A stretch of DNA of 64,000 bases, taken from assembly GCA_030015575.1 (NCBI GenBank), contig JASDDO010000006.1, positions 381,074,137 through 381,138,136 of the forward strand, read 5' to 3'. The stretch comes from Agapanthus africanus. Its lineage: Eukaryota > Streptophyta > Magnoliopsida > Asparagales > Amaryllidaceae. Each line of letters starts with the position of its first letter. Position 1 is the first letter of the stretch. The position numbers and the translations under genes are program-made. The notes beneath the pieces were generated by a model. The model was given only the letters and a program-made list of their open reading frames with translations, ran no database searches and had not been told where the DNA came from. Below, piece by piece: positions 30,903 through 42,463 of this stretch.

Positions 30903-32050
30903 TCAAGCGTAGTATTTCTTAAGGAACCAGCCGTTTATTGGCCGGAAGGGTCTTTCGCCATGCATATCCATGAGCAAGTAGGCCCTACCTTGGTAGACCT
31001 TGTCTATGATATACGGGCCCTCATAGTTCGGCTCGAATTTCCCCCATTTAGCATGATTGGGGATTATAGGTCTTTTTACGACTAGCATGAGTTCGCCTTA
31101 GCGGAATGTCCTCGGCCTAGTCAATCTTTCGTATGAGCGCGTCATCCTTGCTCTGTAAGCTTCTAGATTTTGCTGCGCCATGAGACGAGTTTCATCGAGG
31201 GCATCGAGCTCCTCAAGCCGAAGATGGGAATTTTCTTCATCCGTCAGTTCGTACCAAACCGCCACTCGTAGAGAGGGTAGCTCTATCTCTAAGGGAAGTA
31301 CCGCTTCCGTGCCGAATACTAAAGCAAATGCCGTTGTGTTTGTGGCCGTCTTGAACGTTGTCCGATAGGACCAGAGAGCTTCATGTAATCTCTCGTGCCA
31401 GTCCTTCTTATTTCTGGACACCGTTTTCTTTATGATCTTTGTCAAGGTCTTGTTGAAAGGCTCAGCTAGATCGTTAGCTCGGGGATTATAAACTGAAGAA
31501 TATCTCCAATCTATATTATGCTGTTGTACGAAGCGACCGATCTTGTGGCTTCTGTAGGCCGGTCCATTATCCGAGATGATCCGTCGCGGAGTGCCGAACC
31601 AGTAGATGACATGTGACTTGAAGAAATGGAGGATGTTCTCCGTCTTCACCTCTCTTAATGGTATTGCTTCTGCCCATTTAGAGAAGTAATCGGTTGTTGC
31701 TAGTATGAACCGATGTCCATTGGATGATGTTAGCTCGATGGGCCTGATTATATCGGTTCCCCACATTTCGAATGGCCAGCTAGCCAATGTTGGGTGTAGT
31801 GGATTTGGATGCTGGTGGATGAAGTCCCCGTGAATTTGTCTCGAGTGACACTGCTTCACATATTCGAGGCAGTCCTGAATCATCATGGGCCAATAGTAAC
31901 CCATTCTTTTGATCTTCAGCTTCATCTTTGGCCCAGCTTGATGGGAACCGCAGAGTCCGTCATGAGTTTCTTGAATGACCCTTCTTGCTTCTTCTGGTCC
32001 CAGGCATCTCAGCCACAGACAATCGAACGATCTCTTATAAAGAGTACCAT
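30903..32050 (-). pseudogene. Element B integrase
   Basis: Long clean stretch: YYWPMMIQDCLEYVKQCHSR, FEMWGTDIIRPIEL, FILATTDYFSKWAEAIPL, FGTPRRIISDNGPAYRSHKI, NDLAEPFNKTLTKI, LHEALWSYRTTFKTATNTT and the terminal PINGWFLKKYYA. All three catalytic-core regions are visible. About 85-90% like the A copy by eye. Broken near its N-terminal side. Confidence 0.92.
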
Positions 32051-32299
32051 TGACGAAGGTGAAAGACAGGGCTCACTTCATGAGCTGATGTCTTGACGAC
32101 GCCTCTTCGGGCGTTCGATGGGATTTGAAGTAGTCTATGAAGACTTCTCTTCAATCCTTCGCCTTTTCTTCATCCTCCAATTGGAAGGACTCTTGTTTGG
32201 TTGCTTCCTCTCCTTTAGATGTCTTCAGAGATATTTCTTCTGGTGAGAGAATCCGGCGACTTTGCACAATGATCCTTACGTCATCGAGGTTTTCATCGG

Positions 32300-33118
32300 C
32301 CAGTTCTTTAAAGCTTGGCTAACGCATCCGCTTTGCTATTTTCCACACGCGGTATGATTTCCAGGGTGTATGAGGGGATTTGCATTAGCAGTTGCTGCAC
32401 TCTTTCACCATACCTGATCAGTTCTGGTTTGCACGTCTGGTAGTCGCCATTTACTTGGCTAACGACCAGCTGGGAGTCTCCATATATGAGGAGGTTTTCG
32501 GTGCCCATGTCGACAGCAATCTCAAGACCTGCTATCAAAGCTTCATATTCCGCTTCGTTGTTTGTTCTTGGCTCCGTTAAGGAAAAGGCGAAACGTATTA
32601 TCCCTCCTTATTAAGTTACGAGGATAAGGCCTACCCCGGCTTTGATTATGGGGGTATTTTGCTTTCGCTTCTTCATAGACGATGCTCCATCAAAGTAGAG
32701 CTCCCATCGGGTATCACTCCCTTCTTTCTCCCCATCGATTGCGTCAAACGCTTGTTCGTCCGGCAACTCGTAGTTTAAGAGAGAATTAGCTGGTATCGGA
32801 TGCTCAACGAGAAAGTCGGCAATGGCCTGACATTTTATTGCCTTGAGGGGTCGATATACTGTCGAGAATTCCATCAAGAGGAGGGCCCATTTGGCAAGCC
32901 TTCCTGTTAGCATGGCTCTTGACATCAAATACTTGAGAGGATCCACCTTTGATATGAGTTGGACCTCATATGCCAATGCATAATGTCGAAGCTTCGTTAT
33001 TGCGAAGATCATTGCCAGGCAATGTTTTTCGATGAGGGTGTAGTTGTTTTCTGCCCCCAAGAGAACTCGACTCAAATAGTAGAGAGCTCGCTCCTTTCCC
33101 TGGTCGTTCTCTTATGCT
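32300..33118 (-). pseudogene. Element B dual RNase H region
   Basis: Upstream part YYLSRVLLGAENNYTLIEKH-like with LRHYALAYEVQLISKVDPL; then the archaeal-type domain WELYFDGASSMKKRKQNTPI, LEIAVDMGTENLLIYGDSQL, VVSQVNGDYQTCKPEL and NSKADALAKL. The second domain's D-E-D-D set can be read. Confirms the Tat assignment independently of A. Confidence 0.88.
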
Positions 33119-34160
33119 CATAGCGCGCCTAAAGAACCTTCAAGGGCTGTTGTGTACAGGATGTGGGGCTTTCCCTTGACCGGAGTGGTCAGTACCAGCG
33201 GGTTCTGCAGATATTGCTTGATTTCGTCCAGTGCGTTTTGGAATTTACGATCCCAAACGAATGGGGTCCCCTTCTTCATTAGATGACTGTAGGGGCGGCA
33301 TTTGCAGGAGAGGTTAGCTATGAACCGTCGGATATATGCGAGCTTTCCTTGGAGAGACCGTAGTTGCTTGAGAGTTCTTGGCGAAGGCATTTCCATAATC
33401 GCCTTGATCTTTGACGGGTCTATTTTGATTCCCCGGTGTCGTACTATGAATCCTAGAAATTTGCCTGAGGAAACTCCAAACGCGCATTTTAGAGGTTTCA
33501 TCTTCAGGTTGTACTTCTGAAGGCGCTGGAACACTATTTTTAAATGTTCTCAGTGCTCCTCGTACGATTTGCTTTTCACCATGAGGTAGTCGATATAACA
33601 TTCGACAATCTTATGTATGAGGTCATCAAAGATCTTCATCATGGCCCTCTGATAGGTAGCTCCAGCGTTCTTCAGACCGAAGGGCATCACTTTATAGCAA
33701 AATATACCCAGCGGAGTCCGGAAGGCAGTATGCTTTCGGTCTTCGGGATGCATCTTGATTTGGTTGTATCCTGAGGATCCGTCCATGAAGGAGAAGACTT
33801 CATGAGTGGATGTGTTATCGATCATCAGCTCGGTAACAGGTACTGGGAAGTCATCCTTCGGACAAGCTTTGTTGAGATCCCGAAAATCTACGCAGATGCG
33901 TACTGTCCCATTTTTCTTCATTACCGGAACGATATTGGCGATCCAGTCAGGGTATTGAACTTCTTGGATGAAGCCGGAGTCGATTAAATTTTTGACTTCG
34001 GCATTGATACGCATCTCAAGCTCGAGCCGCACTCTTCTTGGCGCCTGTTTGACAGGCTTGGCGTCCGGCGATATCGCCAATTTATGCACAGCTATCTCTG
34101 GATCTAACCCCGGCATCTCGGAATAGTTCCATGCGAAACAATATTTATACTACATAAGCA
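33119..34160 (-). pseudogene. Element B reverse transcriptase
   Basis: Reads DSGFIQEVQYPDWIANIVPV, GTVRICVDFRDLNKACPKDD, FMDGSSGYNQIKMHPED, GIFCYKVMPFGLKNAGATYQ and the catalytic-loop region ECYID, then thumb words LKCAFGVSSGKFLGFIVRHR and LRSLQGKLAYIRRFIANLS. Clearly homologous to A 7520-8560, with slightly better preserved frame. Broken. Confidence 0.93.
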
Positions 34161-35260
34161 CGTCCTTTAACATGGCCACCTGTTTCTCAGACAGCAGCTC
34201 ACTGACGAACGTTGGCCTTGGATCGTTTGCCATCCCCAAGTCGATTTTTCTCAAGTTGTCTGCTGTGGTGTGTATCCCATCTTCCAGCTCTTTTGGCGCC
34301 AGTGGAAATTCTGAGATCACCTCATTCTCATCTTCATTTGCGAAGCACTGGGGGAGGTCGTTCGTATTCTCGTACTCTCCTTCCTTTTAGAATGTTATCA
34401 TATGGCAGGTACGAGCTCGTTTCCAAGCTCGATACTGATCTAGATTTTCCCTCGCAGTGTAGGTTGCTTTCGGCTCATGTTTTCATGGCGGGACTACCCT
34501 CCAACTGTCAGATAGAGAAAACCTGCCTTGCTGATACTGATCCTCAACCAAGTCTTTGAAAGTGAAGCAGTCTTCAAGAGGATGTCCCATTATTTGGCGG
34601 TAGGGGCAGTAATCCGGGTGATGGACCTCGTTCATCTGTTTGGGGTATCGAGACTCCGGGAGCGTCATAATTTGATGCTTCATGACAAGGTTGAATATTT
34701 TCCTTGTCTTGTCTTGAGGGAAAGAGTACTCCCGACCCATCTTCTTCATAAAAGACGGGTTCCAGCTGACTTTTTCTCGCTCGCACGGCTTCTTGGATCC
34801 GCTTCGCTGTTTTTGAACGCCGTCCCTGTTCTTCACCTTGCTTTTACTTCTACGTCGGGATTTTTTCTTGCTACGAGAGCGCACATCGGGCTGGGGGTGA
34901 AGGGCATCGTCGTCTTCTCCTTTCGTAACCTGCTGAATGATACGTTGTGTTCTGGCCTTCTCGTAAATGGCCATTTCGTGGCTATGGTCATCCCGAACCT
35001 TTTGACCCGCTTCTCTTATTATCTTGTCAATCTGTTCTTCGAATAACGGGCTTGGTATTCTCACGGCGGGATCTCGCTCTGGTTCGACATTAACGCCATC
35101 TGGAAATGCATTCGTTTCTCCACCGGAATTATTTATAACATGGCTGTCATGGAATCGCTCCCTTTTATTGGACCGAACGTATCCAAGGCCGTTCGTCTCC
35201 ATTCTCCCGTTGGGCATCTTTCGCTGAGTCCCGAGAACGTACCAAATCTTGTAATAAAAT
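34161..35260 (-). pseudogene. Element B protease-RT linker with knuckle module 3
   Basis: One long frame (34483-35217) shows the block order clearly: GLGYVRSNKRERFHDSHVIN, helix FEEQIDKIIREAGQKV with EMAIYEKART, a basic run SRSKKKSRRRSKSKVKN, then YSFPQDKTRKIFNLVMKHQI, YCPYRQIMGHPLEDC and FKDLVEDQYQQGRFSLSDSW. Basic run plus knuckle suggests RNA binding. It separates protease from RT, as in A 6372-7519. Confidence 0.7.
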
Positions 35261-35299
35261 TGGGCTTATCGAGTAGTCTGTTTGAAGGGTATGCCTTGG

Positions 35300-36352
35300 C
35301 GTCTCAATAGCCTTTTTAGTCCCTCTGCGTAGTATTTGGGCAGACAGATTGGTTGAAGCCTGTCGAGCGTAGGTTCGGCACCGTGCCATACTTCTTTCTC
35401 TACTTTAGTCTCCGTAGATTGGTAGAAAAGGATCGCTTTCTCACCTCTTTGCTTAGGAGGGACGTAGAAGGTCTGCAGCTCTTGCAGGTTGTACGTATCA
35501 AGTGCATCAAGTTCTTTGTAATGCCGCTGCGGGTCCAGGGTAATCTGTAAACTCTGGTTAGCTCCAAAAAAGGCCTACATTGGCGGGCGGACGGAGAACA
35601 CTGCGTTGGCCTCATCCTCAGAGTCACTGCTAAAGACCAGAATAGGAGCACTATTGCCTTGGGGTTGTCCCGAGTAGACCATCCCTTCATCCTCTTCGGT
35701 ATCGCTCCCGAATATTGGGATAGTGGCGATAGCTTTTTGTTTATTCTCCGGTTTGCAACATCTTTCCATGTCTTCGAAGTCTGGTAAGAAGTACTTGGCG
35801 TCTTCATATTTTCGAACTTCATTTACGGAGAATGGGTTCAGCTACCCTGTGACTGTGTACTCGAGGCCGTCCTTAAAGTACTTCATATACTGATGTTGTG
35901 TAGAAGGGTTGATATTGTACTCATGTAACCAAGGCCTGCCGAGCAGAGCGTTGTAGCAAGTCTTGACATCAATGACATGGAACTTGATGTCAGTGACGAG
36001 CAGACCGAAGCTTAATGTCAGTATTATAGACCCGAGCGTTTGTGATGATTGGGAGTCAAAACCGGAGATGGTAATTTTATCCCAAGCCAAGTAGTGAACG
36101 TTCATGCGAATATCCTTCAGTACTCTTACATTGAGAAGGTTGACAGAGGACCCATTGTCGATCATGATCTTCCCTATCTTGATATCGTGACAATACCCGG
36201 TTACATACAGCGGACGGTTGTGCTCGCACGTTCCGAGAAGGAGGTCTTCATCGCTAAAGGTGATATCAGCCGTGTGGACTTCTTCCAGCTCGTCCTTCAT
36301 CTTTTCTTCCGCCAGGAAGGCTTGAAACTGGTCGGGCTCTTGTAACGCCTTG
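35300..36352 (-). pseudogene. Element B aspartic protease, main part
   Basis: Core reads GTCEHNRPLYVTGYCHDIK, IMIDNGSSVNLLNVRVL and CYNALLGRPWLHEYNINPS; the acidic tail has GSDTEEDEG and SSDSEDEAN. Active-site D-N-G-S-S is visible. Solo LTR E separates it from the preceding VDYNVLTHLRNIPS segment at about 38230. Broken. Confidence 0.85.
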
Positions 36353-38171
36353 TGATTAGTCGAAAATATTGCATATTTTAGCGGGCAATTTCCTCATCAT
36401 TTGCATCCATTTAGAGGTGTTCGGCATTCATATTTTACATATTAGCAAAACTGTCGCAAAATATCAGATTGCATGTATTAGACTCTGAAACCGACACTAT
36501 AAAGGAAATTGACCGCATTTCATGGCATCGCATCATCCCTATATTGCGCAACACTTGTTCTGAGATCTGTGCAGGAAAATCCAGAAGAAATGCCAAAATG
36601 TACAGGGTACCGATCAAACATTACGCCAACTCAATGATTTCCAAAGGGACAAATACAAATCAACACATCAGATGAAGCCCAATATGTTATCCCGAGACCA
36701 CACCAGAAAAACCAAGGCCCAAGCCCCACAAAGTGCCGCGGATCCGCGGCAGGAGCCTGCTTGCGCCGCGGATCCGCGGTGGATCCAAGGAGTTAGCTCC
36801 TCAATTTTGGTGCAAAATGTTTCTCTCAGGGCCCACACTTCAGAAAGACACAACAATTTCCAGAAGACTTCAGAGACTTCTGCCAGATCAGCAAGGTTTG
36901 GGATCAACACTAAACTAGCCTATCATTCTAGAAACTTCTTCCTAAACCCTAGCTTAAACCCTAAGCTAAGCCTAACTAACTACTTCTAGAAGTCTTTCAA
37001 CAAACTTTTGGAGGGAACTTCTATTTCAAACTCAAGGCTTAGGGTTTGGGAAATCTATAAATAGGACCCTAGGCTCACTTGTAAAAGGGGAATTCATTCA
37101 TAAAAATTGATTGATCCATTCACTCTCTTTCTTCATCTTCTTCTTCCACAAGTCTAGTGAGAGGGCTTGTGTAAAACCTAACCCTAATTCCAATCAAAAG
37201 CCAAGATCCCGAGTACCCATCAAGCAAGAAGCCTTGCAACCTTTTATGAGCCGAGCCGATCTTCAACGGAGCAAGTGGTCCAAGCTGATCCACGACTCAC
37301 GGAGCCAAGCGACGCCAATTCAACAATTTAGTTCTTCCTCTTGTAGTTCTTGAGCGACTGTAATCAAATTGTTGATATAAATAAAAGGTGATATTCTTTT
37401 ATCTTGTTTTCTTTAAATTCTCGCATTATGATATCTTTTCAATTCTTGAATACTTTCTGTGTGATGATGTTTGAGTAATACTCCACTCGTCGAGGAGTCG
37501 AGACGATCAATAGAATAATGATGTAATATATCTTAAATCGATTCTTGAATCCTACGAGTTTTGTAAACCCTAGCAAGTTCAAGAATCGACGACCCAATTC
37601 GTTGCGATGCTTTCTTGATTGATATCGCTCGAGATTGGGGAGTTACGATCGTTTCTTGAAATTGTTAGAGGCCAGAATATGAATGATATTGATGAAAGAA
37701 CAAGGGTTAAACGATGAAACCCTAGTTTCATCAAGAAAGCCCTAACTCTCGTCGATCATCATCGATCTAGTATCAATCCTTCGAAGGACAAGAACACGAA
37801 ATCTTGAAATTACATCACGTCTATAGATCCGATCGATTCCTACGAGCCTCATTTAGATTCTTGACATTTTGGTTGGAAATATCATCGAAACACCGATTCT
37901 TGATTTGTTTATCAGTTTTTTGATTCTTGATTAAACATCGTGACACCTGAATCAATCGATAAATTCTTGAATCATGTTTCTTTTCCTTTCGATTAACTTT
38001 TCAATTCAAACAAATTAAATACAGAAACGAATCGCACAATCTCTGTGGACGATCCGCACTCGCTTACGATCTACAATCGACACCGTAATTGATTGCGGTC
38101 AAAAAATAATTTTTGGTTGTGATTTCTATTCTATTTTCTAATACTACACAATGGAATTTTACACTAAATCA
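36353..38171 (+). mobile_element. E: solo Athila-like LTR inserted in element B
   Basis: 1819 bp, starting TGATTAGTCGAAAATATTGC and ending ACTAAATCA, flanked by CCTTG on both sides (36348-36352 and 38172-38176). Start sequence, TATA box (CTATAAATAGG, 37055-37065), paired GCGGATCCGCGG palindromes and the late motif ATTGATTGCGGT match the LTRs of C and D, so it is a related Athila-like family. No internal region remains, as expected after LTR-LTR recombination. Younger than B by nesting. Short frames inside are not genes. Confidence 0.92.
36735..36780 (+). repeat. Paired GC-rich palindromes in solo LTR E
   Basis: GCCGCGGATCCGCGGC at 36735-36750 and CCGCGGATCCGCGG at 36766-36779, in otherwise AT-rich U3 about 280 bp before the TATA box. 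C has one copy (about 47880-47895) and D has pairs. Confidence 0.8.
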
Positions 38172-38176
38172 CCTTG

Positions 38177-38840
38177 ATAAGGGAATCTCGTGCCTCTTTG
38201 GAAAGGAGAAGGGCATCAAAGATACTCAATTATGAGGGTATATTTCTCAGATGTGTCAGGACATTGTAATCCACCTTGTTCTTCTTGAGCGGGTTCTTGG
38301 CTGTGAGCTCTTCGACAACTCTATCATCGAGAGCAATCTCCTCAGGGACTTTTTCCTTTCCTTTGTCCCTTTTTCCCGAACCTTTTTTTGAAGGTCTGAG
38401 ATTCTTTTTAGGCAACGTACGGTTACGCAGCTGAATGTTCTCATCTCCTCTTCTTTTTCAGAGGTGGATTCCTTGAAGAGAGGGCCGAGGGCTATTTCTT
38501 CGTCAGAATCGCTCCCGAAGGTAAGAACTTGAGGTTTTGCTCTTGTCGGGATGGCATCAACCATATGATAGTTACCGGCTGTTCCTTCACGCTCGTCTGT
38601 TGCGCTTCTCTGTTCCCGACGGGCTTTGCGCTTCATTCGCTTAAATTGTTGTCGATGTGCAACGTATCCCTGCCACCACTTCTTGAAGGCATTACACTTT
38701 TCGGTAGGGTGCATGACCTTCCGATGGTACAAGCAGTAGTTCGGATGTACATTCGCTTCGTCGAGGCACGTACTCCCGGGAGTATTTCCTTTGAAAGGAT
38801 GCAGCTTCATTCCCATTGACAGAGCTTTGGCGAACTGCTT
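38177..38840 (-). pseudogene. Element B gag-pro linker with knuckle module 2
   Basis: Reads GMKLHPFKGNTPGSTCLDEA, then NYCLYHRKVMHPTEKCNAFK with the CX2HX4HX4C spacing, FKKWWQGYVAHRQQFKRMKR, then basic and acidic stretches and VDYNVLTHLRNIPS next to the E insertion. Better preserved here than in A, confirming module 2 as a true knuckle-like unit. Confidence 0.72.
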
Positions 38841-39575
38841 CTATGCCTTGATTCTGCTCTTGCTGGTGGCAGGTGCGCTTCGATCCGGTTGGGGTACTTT
38901 ATGACTTCTCATTACCGGGACTTCTTCAGCTTGACGCCGACACTTTGCCTTTTCGTATATGGTCGCCTCACGTCCTCGGTCAGCTTTGCTCGTTTGGAGG
39001 GCTTCGTTCAGCAGCTTGTCGATCAGGTCATCTGACGGTTCCATGGATTTTGGTTCTGGATCTACCCCCGGTTTCTCTACGTCAGGAGCTTCTTTGTCAT
39101 TTATCGACGAGTGAGAGATCATGTGGCTGCTCGCCATATAATTCTCGGGCTCTTCTGAAGAATCGCCTTCTTCATCAATGTCACTGTTTCCATTCTTAAG
39201 AACATGCTTGAAGAATTCTTCCAATGTGATCGGGGTCTGCGCCTCTTGGTTGTATTCCTCCAGTGCATCGATGTATTTCTGCAGACCCGTACGATTGCCG
39301 TCGAGCTGGACTGGCTTCTTGGCCTTCTTATTTTTCTTTGAAGACTTCGGAGGCTTGGCCTGGAGGTTTTGTCCATCGTTACCAACTTTTGGCGCTGGAC
39401 GCGGTTTCAGCATTCCGTCAATAATTTCAGGCTCCAGCGGGCTTTTCCACCTAATCGCCAGACATACTTGAAGATCCTTCAGCATTCTTTTAGTTTTAGC
39501 TGAAAGGACCACTTCCCATGGAGCTTCTTCCACAAATGAGCATGACGCCCCCGGCATATCCACCTTTAAGAGCAT
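38841..39575 (-). pseudogene. Element B gag-pro linker, basic/acidic segment
   Basis: 245-codon stretch: KTKRMLKDLQVCLAIRWKSP, a Lys-rich tract (KSSKKNKKAKKP), TGLQKYIDALEEYNQEAQTP, an acidic run, then helix DLIDKLLNEALQTSKADRGR with EATIYEKAKC. Equivalent to A 4085-4740. The helix is the same unit found before module 3. No known catalytic domain. Confidence 0.65.
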
Positions 39576-40200
39576 GCTGCTGCGGCGGGTTTACCTTCCA
39601 GTTTTCGAACAGCGCGAACTTGCCCTGTTGGTACTGGTCTTCGACCTAGTTTTTAAAGATGTAGCAATTTTCGATTGGGTGGCCCGCTATTCGGTGGTTG
39701 GGGCAGTAATTAGGATGGTTGACGTTGCTCGATTGCAGTGGGCGTCTCGGATCCGACAGAGTGATGAGCCTATTGCGTACCGCCAGTTCGAATAGTCTCC
39801 TCGTTTTATCCCGGGGGAACGAGTAAAGACGTCTCAACTTTTCTTCGAGAGATCTTGGTTTGTTGTTTTGGAAAGCTACAAGTTTCGGGTCACTCGGTTG
39901 TTATTGAGCGTTGACGATGAAGGTCGCTTTCCCTTTCCCCTTTTCATTCCGGAGATCCGTTTTTGAAGAGGATGGCCTATGGCCTATCTGGTCCATTTGG
40001 GCCAGCTTGTCAATCAAGGCTTGGAAGGTGGTCGGCTTGAAGAACATCATAAATTGGGATATAGTTGCCTGTGGGTCGAGGGTCCCCACGAACATGCCCA
40101 CAGCAGGAGCTTCTTCTATGCGCTGTTGACACTTCGACCATAGGTTCCGCCACCGAATTATGAACTGAACCCAGGTTTCTCCCGGCTTCACTCTAGCGTT
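39576..40200 (-). pseudogene. Element B gag knuckle module 1
   Basis: Reads RRLYSFPRDKTRRLFELAVR, then NYCPNHRIAGHPIENCYIFK (CX2HX4HX4C) and, upstream, TFQALIDKLAQMDQIGHRPS. Equivalent to A 3531-4040. Likely RNA-binding end of gag by motif type. Broken. Confidence 0.75.
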
Positions 40201-41130
40201 GATTAATGCCGTGATCGGGGTGCGCTTGCGAACTTTTGCGTAAACAGTAGCTCCATTTCTGTAAATGTCTTGATGGAATCATTCAGAAGCTCCGAATACC
40301 ATTCAAATGCTGTCTCTGCCAAGCTGCCAACAAATTGGCGAAGTAACAGTTTGTCATCGCCCCCGGTATTACCGCACAAAGCTCTGAATTGAGCAACGTG
40401 TTAGTGCGGATTGCCCGTCCCCTTATACACATGGAATTGAGGGATCGTATATCCTGGCGGGTAGTTAATTTGGTCGTACCAGCCTGGATAAGGTCGCCCA
40501 GTTCTGATGACCTGGCATGCCGCTTCATTCACTTGATGATCTCGTACTTGTTGAGCAATATAGTCATCAAGGTCAGCTTTGGAGATCGTCTCCTCCCTGG
40601 CTGCTGATAAAGCCGGAGGAGGGTTCGATGTCTCCCATCTATCGTCTTCAATAATTATTGGAGGGTCTTCAGCTGGAGGATCCGGCTGGATCACCATCCC
40701 AACCATGTCTTGGAACAGAAGCGCCATCTGTTTTATATTAGCCACTTGTTCCACGGCCTCTTTATCTTTCTTTTCAAGCACCCTTAGTAGGAATTCGGTG
40801 TCAGTCTCCTGCTCGTGGCGTTGGTCCCACGATGCTTCGGGGCTTTCTTTCTGCCCGGTGAGTGCGGCCATCCTTGTCAACATCTCCTGGAGCTTTTGTT
40901 GTTGCTCCTGAGCTTTCGTCACAGACCGTGTGAGTGGCCAATGGCTCATGGAAGCACGACTATCCTCTTTTCCGGATGCCATGTGGACGGTATGCATAAC
41001 CATGCCCCCAGACTTGGGACGTTTGGGTCCACTGCCTTTGATATTTGCCGTCGGCATGGGGATCTTCTCCGGCCTTCTCCTCTTATGGGAGGTCGATGTT
41101 GAGGGAGCCGTTGCGGCAGGCACCCATGCA
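40201..41130 (-). pseudogene. Element B gag capsid-like domain and coiled-coil linker
   Basis: Element-sense order: basic SHKRRRPEKIPM, coiled-coil helix QEQQQKLQEMLTRM and EFLLRVLEKKDKEAVEQVAN, acidic EDPPIIIEDDRW, then RPYPGWYDQINYPPGYTIPQ and FHVYKGTGNP, leading into the capsid helices that match A 3105-3509. Broken in the capsid part. Confidence 0.75.
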
Positions 41131-42230
41131 GACGATACCTTTCGTGGTATGGCAGAGGGATGGTCCTCCTCTTACCAAGCCTTCGTCTTCTTCAGCCGGT
41201 GAGAGTAATCTTTATCAATTACAGATTCTTGGACTTTCCGCCAAACTCTGTCGATCTTGGAGGACAACCGCTGAGGAGGTTGTTCCGGCTTCACCTGTGT
41301 TGTGTTTTCGACAGGCGGAGGAGAATTCTTCAAGATGGCGGTTGGAGAGATCTTGCGCACCCTCCTGAGTAGCTCGAAGTTGTTCCCAGTTGGAACAACA
41401 TCGTCAATTTCCACCATTGGAGCTGGTGGGGTAAGTCCAGAGAGGGAATTGCCCCCAGCTTTCCTCACTCGACGCCAGTGGCGACGTTGAGCGTGTCTTG
41501 CGGATGGGATCACCTCAGTTGTAGAAGCGACCTTGTCATGTCTCTTGCTTTGATGTGAGGCTGTTTTTGGTGCCAACCTATCGAAGACTAACATCCGTTG
41601 AGAGGGAACGTCTAACCTGTCGAAGACCGACTTTCAAATAGGGGAAGCACTTATAATGACTTCATCCATAGCAGGAGTTGGAATGGCCATTCTTGCGAAG
41701 ACCGTTCCCTTAGCAGGAGAAGCCCCTTTGACGACTTTGTCTACCGGAGCTGGAATGGCTATCCGCTTCGGGATAACCCCTTCAGGTATTGCAGTCCTCT
41801 CTACGGGCTCACTGGAGCCTTGGCCCAGTCTGTTAAAGACTGAGGCGTTGGATTTGGACGACCCGTTGAGAGGGGCCGTGGTAGTTGCAAGCCGATCAAA
41901 GACCGACTTCTTTGGAGCCTCATATGATGCCACTGAAGCATTGGAGCTCATTGGTGGGAGCATGGTCCCAAAGAACAATCCAGTGGTAGCCTGAGTCACC
42001 TGCTCCACTGGCATCGCAAAGATGGAGGCCGTTTGGGGCCCATAAGTCACTCCTCCAGCAGGGACGGAGTGGGAGTTGCTGTTTCAATTGGTGTAGTTGG
42101 AAGCCATCGATGTCATCTTCTCTTCTGCACGGAGCAAGACACCAAATCTTAGTACCTCGAATCCAGGGGCAACCATATTAAACCGCGATTCGTTCGCGAA
42201 CACGACACACGAAGTGTGGAGTGGAAAGAG
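41131..42230 (-). pseudogene. Element B gag N-terminal region with VFDRL repeats
   Basis: Repeated VFDRL/VFNRL/VFARM units with Pro/Ala-rich spacers (PKKSVFDRLATTTAPLNGSS, SNASVFNRLGQGS, KGTVFARMAIPTP), followed by HAQRRHWRRVRKAGGNS. Matches A 1343-2330. The long plus-strand frames here are shadows. Confidence 0.72.
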
Positions 42231-42235
42231 GAAAA

Positions 42236-42254
42236 GGTCCCACCGGGCGTACCG
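42236..42254 (-). other. Element B primer binding site region
   Basis: In element sense CGGTACGCCCGGTGGGACC, homologous to A 1297-1315. Unusually it is not next to the LTR: the fold-back 42260-42463 and an 11-base spacer lie between. Confidence 0.7.
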
Positions 42255-42259
42255 GAATC

Positions 42260-42463
42260 TGTTCACCGCCGGAAACCGGGAAAGACAAACGTCTTGCCTG
42301 CATTTGGGGGCAGATGCTATTTGGTTTTATCCGTCCAGACCTCCGATACACGGTGCCATAAATCAACTTGGCTTCTTCGGAGAGGTGGACGGATAAAACC
42401 AAATAGTATCTGCCCCCAAATGCAGGCAAGACGTTTATTTTTCCGGATTTCCGGCGGTGAACA
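42260..42463. repeat. 204-bp fold-back copy of the element B LTR end
   Basis: Inverted repeat with arms of about 77 bp and a centre of about 50 bp. It begins TGTTCACCGCCGGAAA and ends with its complement CGGCGGTGAACA. Both arms copy the terminal ~100 bp of the B LTR (compare 42475 onward), once inverted and once direct. Both it and the LTR proper are preceded by GAATC. Not present in A. Looks like a replication product, perhaps template switching in reverse transcription. Confidence 0.85.

Noticed and set aside
36940-36980. AAACCCTA words as an interstitial telomere repeat
   Set aside because: Only two or three scattered copies, not a tandem telomeric array; at most telo-box-like promoter words.
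36672-36989. 105-codon frame in solo LTR E
   Set aside because: Spans U3 palindromes and AAACCCTA words before the TATA box; not shared with C or D.
40579-41594. Several plus-strand frames over 100 codons across gag of B
   Set aside because: Shadows of the minus-strand gag; the sense strand gives recognisable gag sequence and these do not.
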